Position numbers and translations under genes: made by a program. DNA of 64,000 nucleotides from Pleurostoma richardsiae (Eukaryota; Ascomycota; Sordariomycetes; Calosphaeriales; Pleurostomataceae). The stretch spans positions 2,046,001 through 2,110,000 of the forward strand of contig JANBVO010000002.1 in assembly GCA_030052745.1 (NCBI GenBank), written 5' to 3'. Shown piece after piece: positions 21,678 to 30,839 of this stretch. Position 1 is the first letter of the stretch. Every line of letters starts with the position of its first letter. The notes beneath the pieces were generated by a model. That model saw only the letters and a program-made list of their open reading frames with translations, had not been told where the DNA came from and ran no database searches.

Positions 21678-22543
21678 CTTCAGCTGCTCTTCTGGATGTC
21701 TCGAGATGAATAGTCAATGGCAGCTGGTAGCGAGATGAGAAGGCAAATCAGCTGGTGCAAGCCAGCCTCCAGGCCAAGAGAGCAAGGTTACAGTCGTAGA
21801 AGGGTTGTTTGTCGTATGAGCTTCCTCCCACGAGCAGTGACGTATGAGGCTATGACCTCTGATGGAGACGATCGCTTGGATAACGACACAAAGGGGTGCC
21901 AGTAACTGCGACGAGGAGCTTTGGGAGAAGGTGACAGGGCTCAGCTCGTATTTCTGGAGGGAGAATTGGCGTTGAGGCAGGATGTTGGCGTTTGCATCAT
22001 GCACCTTGATGGGTCAAGACGTACGCAGCTTCGGCGGGGTTCCTTGGCGGGGAGGGGAGCTGTTCTCGTATCACCAGTTGAAACACGGGGTCTTCGCCAA
22101 TTTGTCTTCAATTTTCAGCTCCTCCTACCTGGACCTCATGATATCACCGAGCTTGAGATATTATTCAATGCTCCGAGGATGAGGTACAGGTGTTATATAC
22201 GTCGATACTCTTCGGAATTCCAGGGTATAAAACCTGAGGTGATGTCAAACCTCCATGTTATTTGTCTCCATGATCGTAGCTACTGTCATCATAAGAATGG
22301 CTTGCTCGGCTCCAATGCCTTTTGTCAAGCATTGGACGCAAATATCAAGCAGCTGTGAGGACATCCCGAGCTGCCTTCTTGAACCACTGTCCCAGCAAAG
22401 ATTGCCCCGAAACCCCTTTATACTACAGGCAGAATTCAAGCCAATGCCCTCTTAAGCCCCCAATAACCGATCGATATGATCTGAGATTCACAGTTATGGC
22501 CAGCGAGTAGTGCATTCCCCATGCCATCGCCATCTTGGCCATC
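21678..22543. other. Intergenic region between Kelch and kinase-like genes
   Basis: About 0.87 kb, upstream of the Kelch gene and downstream of the APH-like gene. No supported feature; short frames only. Confidence 0.45.
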
Positions 22544-23980
22544 TTACGCAAGGCTTTGCGCGCGCTGTGTCTCCCGAAATGTCGCCGAGTGAACCCTCTG
22601 CTGCTCCAACCTCTCCCTAACGAACTGCATCATCGTCTCGACCTCGCCGCCAAGCAGCTCCCGGATGCACTGCAGCAGCACCTCGACGTCGTCCGCCCAC
22701 ACGAAGTCACAGAGCCGCTCCGTCAGGAACTCCCAGTAGATCCCGCTGAGCGCCCAGCCGTGGCGCACCGCGTAGTGCAGCCAGAAGTCCTTGGTCTCCC
22801 AGCTCGCCCGCATGCGCCAGCTGAGCATCTGGTCCTGGCGCAGCCGGCCCTCGCCGGCCCTCTCCTGCTCGACGCGCTCCAGGACCTCGAGGAAGTAGGC
22901 CAGCCGCCTGCCGTAGCGCGGCGCCCACTCTCGCAGGCTGTAGCTGCCCGACCGCTCCGGGCGTGGCCCCGCGAGCCACCACGGCGGGCTGTGCGCGAAC
23001 TCGACGGGCGCGGCGTACGAGAACTCGAGGTCGACGACGCCGACGACGTTGCACGCGTCGTCGAGCAGCACGCTCATCCCGCGCAGGTCGTCGCACCACA
23101 GCTTGAAGGGCCCGCTCTGGCTGCTCGGCTCGGCGACGCTGGACATCTGCGCGAGGTCGCGGAGGAGCTTCCGGGAGGCGTACTGCTTGATGCCCTCTTC
23201 CTCCGTGCGGAACAGGTCGTGGTGCTGGGCGTGGAGGTGCTTCACGTGCAGCTCGGCGAGCTCGACGAAGTACTTGTGGGCGTCGTCGTGGACATTGGTG
23301 GGAAGGTCGTCGGGGCTGACGCCCGCGAACTTGACGAGCTGGTACATGTTGAAGGTCAGCGGGCGGGCGGCGGCCTCCCACTCGCCCGGGGCCACCTCGA
23401 CGAGGGCACCGATCTTGGAGAACTCGCACTGCGACAGCTGGAGGAGGATGTCTGCCACCTGCTCGTACAGGCGCGTGAGCTTCTTCCACGTCTCTGGTTG
23501 CTGCTCACGGCTGTTGTCATCGTCGAGGACTCGGTCTACGTCGTTCAGAGCCGTGGTGAGGTTCTGGCTGCACTGGATATGCTGCATGATGGTGAAAGGG
23601 CCGTGTCCGCCGGGAAGTTCGTCCGCGTGGCCGTGGTAGTAGACTTCTGGGACGGGGATCGTTGTCTTGGCCTTGAGGTATCTCAGCACGGCGACTTCGC
23701 CGTTGGCCTTCTCTTCTGCGAGCTGGCCGGAGCCATTGTACGCGACGCGGAGGAGCACCCGCATCCCATCGACGAGCTGCATCGGGACGCAGATGTGGAG
23801 GTCGCCATGCATCGTGTTCTTCGCGACGAAGGAGACGCCCTTGCCCATGTGTTTCTCCACGAGGAGCTTCAGCTTGAAGCGCAGCTTGCCGTCTGAGAAC
23901 TGCTGGAGCCAGAGATTGTACGCGCTATTCTCGATGGCCGCGTAGAGGTGGTCGTAGTCTGCCATCTTTGGGCTCTGCAT
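22544..23980 (-). CDS. Aminoglycoside-phosphotransferase (APH)-like protein kinase-fold protein, 478 aa
   Basis: A single-exon member of the large fungal APH/phosphotransferase family, with a protein-kinase-like fold and unknown natural substrate. The N-lobe has VLLRVAYNG and ANGEVAVLRYLKAKTTIPVPEV (a conserved Glu and the typical IPVPEV strand), then GPFTIMQHIQ at the hinge. The catalytic loop reads LWCDDLRGMSVLLDD and the metal-binding strand VVGVVDLEFSYAAPVEFAHSPPWWL. In classical APH enzymes the catalytic loop is HxD...N. Here the His is replaced by Cys (CDDLR) and the Asn by Ser, as far as the alignment by eye goes. The last about 150 residues are helical and charged. The start at 23980 was chosen as the first ATG; a second Met lies five codons later. 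Confidence 0.85.
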   Translation of the reverse strand: MQSPKMADYDHLYAAIENSAYNLWLQQFSDGKLRFKLKLLVEKHMGKGVSFVAKNTMHGDLHICVPMQLVDGMRVLLRVAYNGSGQLAEEKANGEVAVLRYLKAKTTIPVPEVYYHGHADELPGGHGPFTIMQHIQCSQNLTTALNDVDRVLDDDNSREQQPETWKKLTRLYEQVADILLQLSQCEFSKIGALVEVAPGEWEAAARPLTFNMYQLVKFAGVSPDDLPTNVHDDAHKYFVELAELHVKHLHAQHHDLFRTEEEGIKQYASRKLLRDLAQMSSVAEPSSQSGPFKLWCDDLRGMSVLLDDACNVVGVVDLEFSYAAPVEFAHSPPWWLAGPRPERSGSYSLREWAPRYGRRLAYFLEVLERVEQERAGEGRLRQDQMLSWRMRASWETKDFWLHYAVRHGWALSGIYWEFLTERLCDFVWADDVEVLLQCIRELLGGEVETMMQFVRERLEQQRVHSATFRETQRAQSLA

Positions 23981-24609
23981 CGACGATGGTGGTATTTTCC
24001 TGGATCAATGCTGCATTTGATAACGGTGAGAAGTCTTTGATGGGAACATGAGAGGGTAAACGCCCGCCTACCTGTGTGCAAGCAGAATGGTCATTCTCCC
24101 AACATGGTTGATTTTTAGTTCTGCTCTTCTTTTCAGCAGTTCATCTCCGAGAGACCCAGGAAGCTTCCAGGTGAAGGATAAGTCAAGAAATCTTCCAGGC
24201 TCCATCGAATGAAAAGAGCGAGTCAGCTTGCCTTCACTGCAGACTGGTTGTGCAGACGTCGTCAACAGTCGAGATCCGGACCCGTTCAGGGGCCGGGCCG
24301 GTCGAACACGGGCGGAGACGCAGTCACAGGGCGCGGCAAAGGTGCATAATATCAAAGGAACGTATTAGCCCTCAGAAGCTCTCTCCGCAAATTATGTACA
24401 AAGCTCCTCTGGCCATCATCGCTCGAACATGGTAAAGACAGCGCGGTAGGTTAATCCAGGCAGGAGAGAGAACCCCTTTCCGGACGCCCCTGTGCTCAAC
24501 CAGCTGAGCCCATCCTACCAGGGTATTCTGCTCGAGGAACGGCCCAATGCGTATATAGAACCGAAAACAAACAGACTCGCAAAAAAACCCAAAATTGAAA
24601 GTACCCCGT
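23981..24609. other. Intergenic region, 0.63 kb
   Basis: Upstream of the APH-like gene and downstream of the Egh16-like gene. No supported feature. Confidence 0.45.
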
Positions 24610-25473
24610 CTATTGCTGTCCCTTCGCCTCCAGTGCGCGGGCGAACCGCCGCTTGGCCAGGTTGTACTCGATGGCCCGCTTCTTCGCTGCCGCGCTCTGC
24701 GTGAAGGCGACCGAGCCGCCGAACGGCCCTGCGAGCGCGGAGTTCTGCAGCCTCGCGACGCAGACGCCCTCGGCGCCGCCGACGGATCCCTGGCAGGTCA
24801 TGCCCGCCGGCATCTGGATAGCGACGGGGAAGTCCATGGTGGTCGCGGCGGAGAGGCCGCCGATGCCGATGCCCGGCACGTCCTGCGTCACGTCGGCGCT
24901 CTTGAAGGCAGACGGATCCGTGCCGCCCGACGTCGCGTCCACGTCGGCCGTGAGCGGGCCGGCGCCATCCTGGTTGACCTGGTGGAAGGTCATCGTCAAC
25001 GTGCCATCGTCCGACGTCGTCGGCAGCCCGCTCGAGGCAGCGGCGCCAGTAGCCGCCTTGACGCCCGTCTCGGAGGTGCCCTTGGGCGTCTTGCTGCCGC
25101 CATTCTGCCGCGCCAGCAGGCTTCGGGCAGCCAGAATCGAGGCGTGCAGCTCGCGGGCCATCTTGACGTCCGAGGTGTTTCCGCTCGCGCCATCCATGAA
25201 GAGAGAGACCATGGTGGCGGCATCAACGGGTCCGCCGCCGTTGGTGCGGCCCAGGGCAGACGCCTTGGAGGAGCCCAGCTCTTTCTGGCGGATGATGGAG
25301 GTGTCGGCCTCGGCGCCGCAGGCCGGCGAGGCGCAGTCACGGGGCGTGCCGTCGATGAGGGAGAGACCCGGCAGGCTGACGCCGTTGGCGCCCTGCACCT
25401 CAGTGACGACGCCGTGGCCGAAGACGGGGGCCGCCGAGAAGGCGGCAATGAGGACGGCGCTGGTGTACTTCAT
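24610..25473 (-). CDS. Egh16-like secreted protein (GEGH16/MAS family), 287 aa
   Basis: A secreted fungal protein of the Egh16-like group, whose founders are expressed during appressorium formation or infection. The biochemical role is unknown. The signal peptide MKYTSAVLIAAFSAAPVFG is followed by HGVVTEVQGANGV, so the mature protein would begin with histidine. The family-typical blocks follow in order: LPGLSLIDGTPRDCASPACGAEADTS, SALGRTNGGGPVDAATMVSLFMDG, a variable Gly/Ala/Ser-rich middle (about 120-155), DGTLTMTFHQVNQDGAGPLTADVD, QDVPGIGIGGLSAATTMDFPVAIQMPAGMTC and GVCVARLQNSALAGPFGGSVAFTQS. Four cysteines in two close pairs suggest two disulfides. The C-terminus is basic and alanine-rich. 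Single exon. The presence of the gene is not by itself evidence of a pathogenic lifestyle, since saprotrophs carry the family too. Confidence 0.92.
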   Translation of the reverse strand: MKYTSAVLIAAFSAAPVFGHGVVTEVQGANGVSLPGLSLIDGTPRDCASPACGAEADTSIIRQKELGSSKASALGRTNGGGPVDAATMVSLFMDGASGNTSDVKMARELHASILAARSLLARQNGGSKTPKGTSETGVKAATGAAASSGLPTTSDDGTLTMTFHQVNQDGAGPLTADVDATSGGTDPSAFKSADVTQDVPGIGIGGLSAATTMDFPVAIQMPAGMTCQGSVGGAEGVCVARLQNSALAGPFGGSVAFTQSAAAKKRAIEYNLAKRRFARALEAKGQQ

Positions 25474-25676
25474 CCTGACTTATGTGCTGGTTGGAGAAGG
25501 GAGAGTAAAGGTAAGAAGTATGCCGAAGTCAAATGAGAGCGACTTGCTTAAAAAGAATATGCAAAACTAGGAGCTCCGGGCTCAGGGAAAGAAAGCTGGA
25601 GATAGAACTCAAAAGATGGTTGAGGGCTTGGGATGATGAGAAGAGAAGAGACGGCCAAGACAGGATCTGGGAGTGC

Positions 25677-25683
25677 TCTTATA
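25677..25683 (-). promoter_or_regulatory. Putative TATA box of the Egh16-like gene
   Basis: TATAAGA on the minus strand about 205 bp before the ATG, implying a long 5' UTR if used. Confidence 0.4.
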
Positions 25684-27209
25684 GACTTGGCCTTGGGTCT
25701 CGGGAGGTTCACTTGGCTCTTCTCATGACAGGCTTGTCATCCCTTGGCAAGTTTGCTTTCTCTCTCCTGGCGCCGGGCATCGTCTCGGCTTGAGGACATC
25801 TCCGGCGTACAAAGATCAGGTGAAGCGGTGCTCGTACAGCAAGAGTGAGGCAGTGTCGTTGTGACTCCCCAACGTGGACTAGGGGCAGATAGGAGCTGGA
25901 GACGAAGTAGGCCGAGTAGAAGGAGCATCACAGATGCGATTGGATGCTCAGCGCCCGCAGAAGCCTGAGAGGCGAAGGAGTTTCACTGACCGGGACCCCT
26001 GATGAGAACAGACGCCAGGTCGCGGCTTGAGCCTCTGGGGTAACGAAGAGAAGCAGAGGATCCGATAGGCAGATCATCGTCGATCGAAACCGTGGGGTAT
26101 CCCAGCCTCGTATCCACAGAGCTCGCGGTGCGGCTGTGATGTTTGAGGTTCTGCCCCAATCGGAATCCAGGGGTTGGTACCTGGAGCTCCTCAACGGCAC
26201 CCGAAACAGCGTTTGTCGACTCTATGTGCCGAGGATAAGCTTCTTCGGCTTCACCACGGGAATGTCATGCCTGGGCTACGTCTAGTTATGCATGACTGAG
26301 GCGCGCAGGGATGACGGAGATCTTAAAACACGATGTGTTTTGCGGAGCAAGCTTTGACCCGCGACAGCACCCCAGCAGGCCGGTCTCCGGATCCGGACCA
26401 AGTCGTCTTGCTAGACTCGCAACAGCCGCCATGAGGAATCATGGTTTCCATCCCACTTGTTTGAGTTCCGGCACTCGGGTCGCCACTATGCTTATTTACT
26501 TGACGCCTGAGATCTTCTTCGGGTTGCATCATGCGCATGGACCAGGGTCCAGAGGCGCAACTCTGAGAAGTCGGTGGAAGCATCCAAAATCGAGTCTTTT
26601 GCTCCGGGCGGAGGCTCATGCGAGCGGGTACCAGTGTTGAATTTGAAATCATTGCACCGGCGTCAAGTTTTCACTGCGCCGCCGTGATGACGTTCGATGA
26701 GCGAGTCCATCAACGGCTAGTTAGCATCGCCGCGGTATGCCGCCATGATACTCATCGAAGGCGACAGTGCCTCATTGCAGCCTTGACAGAAACTTAAAAT
26801 GATCCCCGAATCTCATCTCAGCAAAGAGATGATTGTGGAACAATGTCGGCACTCGCAGTGAGAAAGGCGTTACGTCTTCTGGAAAGAGCGGGAAGAGGGC
26901 GCCACTCGGCTCAAATGCGCAACTTCGTTTATCACGAGTACTCAGATGAAGGATATCTATGCAAAAGTTACGTCTTACGCTACTAAGTTTACTTATTACT
27001 CTATCGAAATAAACCATGGTGGCATTATTGGCGGAAAGGCGCGCTCTTTCCAGGAGTGATGAGGAGTTTTTTAAAAGGATTATTGCCCTCAAAAGGATTC
27101 TTCGATAGAGAAGGATGCTCTGATTGGTTACACTTTCCACATCTTCTCGAGGCGACAGAACGCCGGCGCAATCGCGCAATCGCGCATCGGCCGAGCCGGT
27201 CTCCTTTTT

Positions 27210-27219
27210 TATATAAAAA
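27210..27219 (+). promoter_or_regulatory. TATA box upstream of the GNAT gene
   Basis: TATATAAAAA about 240 bp before the ATG at 27458. It lies between the exact inverted 7-mers GGCCGAG (27189-27195) and CTCGGCC (27223-27229), so the TATA box would sit in the loop of a potential hairpin. Confidence 0.5.
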
Positions 27220-27457
27220 TTCCTCGGCCCGTTAGAGCACGGAGTTGCAGAGTGAGAGGCAGCATTGAGAGCATTTCCAAGGGCTTGACGAGTATCACGA
27301 ACAGCGGCATCTTCATCTTCAGTCTTCTACGTCTGTAACGTTTCCCGGTGTTCCAGAAGGATTCCACGCCGTCCTCATTGGACGTTTGCAGTGTGCTGCC
27401 CCCCTTTCTCCAACAGCCAACCGCCTACACCAGATCCACCCCCCTTTTCTCACACCC

Positions 27458-28018
27458 ATGGCTGTCAGCAAGCTCTCTTTCCGCAAAGCCACTCCCGCCG
27501 ACGTGCAGGCCATTCTGCCCCTCGTGCGCTCCGCCTACCGCGGCGACGACAGCCGGGCGGGCTGGACCACCGAGGCCGACCTGGTCGCCGACGAGCGGAT
27601 CGACGCCGCGGGTGTCCTCGTCAAGATCAACGAACCCAACGGCGCCCTGCTGCTGGCGTACGACGACGCCGGCAGCCTGGTCGCCTGCTGCGAGGTGCTG
27701 GGCAAGCCCAGCAGCGGCGTCGCCTACTTCGGCCTCTTCGCCGTCACGCCCCGGCTGCAGGGCGGCGGCATCGGCCGGCAGGTGCTGGAGGAGGCGGAGC
27801 GCTTCGCGCGGGAGGCGTGGGGCGTCAGCACGATGGAGATGTGCGTCATCTGGACGCGCGAGGAGCTCATCGCCTGGTACGGGCGGAGGGGCTACCGCCG
27901 GACCGGCGAGACGAGGCCGTTCCCGTACAAGGAGCTCGTCAATGGTGTGGCGCTGCGGGATGATCTGCACTTCGAAGTCCTGGAAAAGGATCTTGAAGGG
28001 GTTAAGGCGGATGCTTAG
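27458..28018 (+). CDS. GNAT-family N-acetyltransferase, 186 aa
   Basis: A GCN5-related acetyltransferase that would move an acetyl group from acetyl-CoA to an unidentified small molecule or amine. The fold elements appear in order: strand 1 KLSFRKATPADVQAILPLV, the hydrophobic strand GALLLAYDDAGSLVACCEV, strand 4 GVAYFGLFAVTPRLQGGGIGRQVLEEAERFA and the later MEMCVIWTREELIAWYGRRGY. The Q/RxxGxG acetyl-CoA pyrophosphate-binding loop is RLQGGGIG. The final stretch YRRTGETRPFPYKE is typical of a subgroup of fungal small-molecule GNATs. The ATG at 27458 was chosen because the longer upstream frame opens with TTG, not ATG. Length is normal for the family. No introns and no targeting signal. Confidence 0.9.
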   Translation: MAVSKLSFRKATPADVQAILPLVRSAYRGDDSRAGWTTEADLVADERIDAAGVLVKINEPNGALLLAYDDAGSLVACCEVLGKPSSGVAYFGLFAVTPRLQGGGIGRQVLEEAERFAREAWGVSTMEMCVIWTREELIAWYGRRGYRRTGETRPFPYKELVNGVALRDDLHFEVLEKDLEGVKADA

Positions 28019-28687
28019 GTTGGTTGAATGATGAAGCGAGATAGACTAGATGAGCAAGTCTGGCCTTCACAGCAGGTGTTATAACCTCAACGAAGAGGCT
28101 TGAAGTGGCAAGGGGGCATCGAGCGAATAGAGAGAAGAGACATTTTCTTAGAGGGGCCGGCATACTTGCTGCATAGAGGCGTACAGGATTCGACGGGTTT
28201 CAAGAGGATTTTCATTTTGGTACTGCAGGTATTCAATAGACGGCGAGTGAGAGAAGAAAAAAGAAGATTTCCCATCTCCAGGTACGACGGAGCCATGCCA
28301 AGTTTTGCGTCAGAATATGCATTTATGAGACAAGAAAGCGGTTCCCGTAACGCCATGTTCTATTCAATCAGTGACTGTAATGCTCCCAGAGCTGTTCCGA
28401 GACCAGATATATGAACCGCCTGTTTCCACGCTTATGAGACCCTCGATACCTATCCGGAGACAATGCAGGAACTCCAAAGTCATGCCCCAGGAAACGCAAT
28501 CTAAGGTCCCTACCTAGACAAAAGAAAAATAGTGAAGAGAAGGAGTGTGACGCCCAGTGAGTTCTCCATCCAATCCCTACAAGTAGCGCCCATGCTTATA
28601 CAGTGCCAGAAAACCCAAGTTCCCTTCCTCGTGTTGCCCTGAACCTGCCCCTTGGTTTCCTCGGGGGCTTCCCTCCAGCAACTTCTC
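28019..28687. other. Intergenic region between convergent genes
   Basis: About 0.67 kb between the convergent GNAT and coiled-coil genes. No supported feature; the 89- and 104-codon frames overlap each other on opposite strands. Confidence 0.45.
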
Positions 28688-30839
28688 TCAACCATCGTTT
28701 GACGTGTCGGGCCCATCCCCCTCCCCTCCCCCCTCCTTCTGCAGCAAAAAGGGCCGGTGGTCCGCCCCGACCGTGCTCTGCCGGCGCATGGACATGGACC
28801 GCGCCCGCTTGGCGCTGCTGCGTGGGCCCCGCTCGGCGCGGACCTCCTCGGCGGCGGCGCGCGCCTGCTCCTTGGAGACGACGAGCCCCTGCGTGATGGA
28901 CTGCAGCTCGCCGTCCTCGACGGCGCACATGCTGGGCCACACCACCAGCAGGATGGCGTCGGGCTCCACGCTGCCGCCCTCCGACTCCACCGTCGTCGTC
29001 CCCGTCTCGCTCGTGGCCTCGTCGTCCGCGTCCACCCCCGCGGCCGTCGTGTCGGTGTCGTCGGCCGCCCCGTCCCTGGCGCCGGACATCTCCATCCTGG
29101 CAGCCACCGCCGCCGCCGCTGCGGCGCCGCCCTCGACCATCGTCTCCGCGGAGTCGGCGGGGCCGGTGGCAGCAGCCGGATCGCGGATGGGCGCGCCGTC
29201 GCCTCCCTCGTCCAGGTCCGGCAGCGGCAGCACCTGCCAGTCGTAGTCCTCGTACGGCGGGCCGAAGTACGGCTCGATCTTCATCTGGGCCTCCTGGATG
29301 CGGCGCCACTGCGTGCAGGCGAGCTTGCAGGCGCGCTCCAGGGCGGTGCAGAAGGCCTCGTACTGCAGCGAGCTGAGCAGGTGCTGGACCAGCCACGAGG
29401 TCTCGCGCACGACCGTCTGCACGCGCCGGATGGCGTTGCGCTTCTCGCGCTCCGGCAGCACCGCCAGCAGCGTCGAGCGCGCGTGCATCTCCTGCGCGGG
29501 GTTGGCACCCTCGAGCTCCCGCAGCACGTCGGTCAGGTCGGCGTCCTCGGCGAAGATGTACAGCGGCCGGAAGACGTGCCGGTGCAGGGAGCGGGAGAGC
29601 ACGGCGATGACAGCGGCGATGCGCATCTGCTTGGCCGCCTGCGAGTTGGACTGGGGCAGGGGGATCTGCACGGCGTGCTTGAGGTACTCGGACCCGCGCA
29701 GGTTGCTCCAGCACGACGAGTCGGCGAGGACCTTCTCCTCCAGGTCTTGGCTGAAGGTGGTCTCGGCCAAGTCCATGATCGAAGTCCATATCGTGTCGAG
29801 GATGGCGACACTGAAAAAAAAAAGGTTTAGCAAGGAGTCCCGACGATCACATATTGGCAGGGAGAACTCACTATCTGTCTTCCGGCTCATCTTGTAGCTG
29901 GATGCTATACCGCTCAAGCTCCGCCAGCGTCGTGCTCTTCGTCTGGAGCTCAAGCTTCAGGTCTGAGAGCGTCTTCTCCAGCTCCTCCGCGTTGGAGTGT
30001 GCCTTGGCGAGGTTCTCCTCGAAGGTCTTCACCTCCTCCTTCAGCTTGTCGATCTCGGCATTCTTTTCCTCCAGTGTGGCCTGGAGCGCCGTGATCTCTT
30101 CCGATAGGCCCTCGGCCCTCTTCTTCTCGTCTTCGAGGCTCGCCTTTGTTTCGGCGAGCTGGTTCTCGAGGTCCTGCGTCTTAGTCTTCTCCTCCTCGAG
30201 CAGAGTCTTCTCTGCCTCAAGGCTAGCTTTCGTGTCGCTGAGCTCGCCCTCGAGCGCCGTCTTCTGCTTCGTCTCCTCCTCCAGGCTTGCTTTCGTCTCG
30301 CCTAGCTCGGTCTCAACGCTGGCTTTCGCCGACTTCTCCTCCTCGAGACTTGTTTTTGTTTCGCCCAGCTCGGTCTCGAGCTCGGACTTCTGCTTCTTCT
30401 CGTCCTCGAGGGTCGTCTTGGTCTCGTCCAGCTCCGTCTCGAGGCCGGACTTCTGCCTCCTCTCCTCGTCCAGGAGCTCCTTCTCCGCCTCGAGCTTCGC
30501 GTTCGTCTCCGCGAGCTCCGTCTCCAGCTGCGACTTGGCCTCGCCCAGCTCCGAGAGCTCGCCGCTCTTCTGCTGGATCTCGGACTCGAGCGTCGCCTTC
30601 TCGGTCTTGAGCTGCGTCTCGCTCGCCTCGAGCGTGTTGCGGAACTGCCGGTACTGCTCAAAGATCTCCTGGTGCGAGAGCGTGAGCCGGTGGTTCTGGT
30701 CCCGCAGGGTGAGGTTCTCGTTGAAGACGTCCGTCACGATCTTGTAGCTCTGGTCGGACGCCAGGTTCCGGATGGCCCCTACGAGGCCGTCCAGAACCTG
30801 TGAATGGTCCCGCTCAGGGACGATAGGGGGTTCGAACAT
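28688..30839 (-). CDS. Large coiled-coil protein with 21-residue repeats, 696 aa
   Basis: Function not recognised. Exon 1 (30839-29872) and exon 2 (29810-28688) join as EPEDR-Y-VAILDTIW across a 61-bp intron with a GTGAGT donor and a T-rich CAG acceptor. After a roughly 45-residue N-terminal region (MFEPPIVPERDHSQVLDGLV), residues about 50-315 form one long coiled coil. Its centre is built from near-identical units of about 21 residues (three heptads) of the type K-S-x-LETEL-x-ETK-xx-LE-x-EK. The second half (about 323-530) is helical and non-repetitive (SSCWSNLRGSEYLKHAVQIP, RNAIRRVQTVVRETSWLVQHLL). It is followed by an acidic Ala/Thr/Asp-rich stretch and a basic C-terminus. It may be a scaffold or cytoskeleton-linked protein, but this is only suggested by the coil. 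Overlapping plus-strand frames are shadows. Confidence 0.85.

Larger units (their letters stand above)
25474..27457. other. Long intergenic region, 2 kb
   Basis: Divergent spacer between the Egh16-like and GNAT genes. It holds the two TATA elements listed and an 8-bp tandem repeat (GCGCAATC twice plus a partial copy, 27166-27188). Frames of up to 135 codons (26772-27179, minus) have no motif support. Confidence 0.45.

Noticed and set aside
22535-23896. 453-codon plus-strand frame
   Set aside because: Antisense shadow of the APH-like gene; low-complexity Ala/Arg/Val composition.
27386-27457. Longer N-terminus for the GNAT protein
   Set aside because: The extended frame begins with TTG; the first ATG at 27458 matches the family start.
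28757-29830. 357-codon plus-strand frame
   Set aside because: Antisense to exon 2 of the coiled-coil gene, without motif support.
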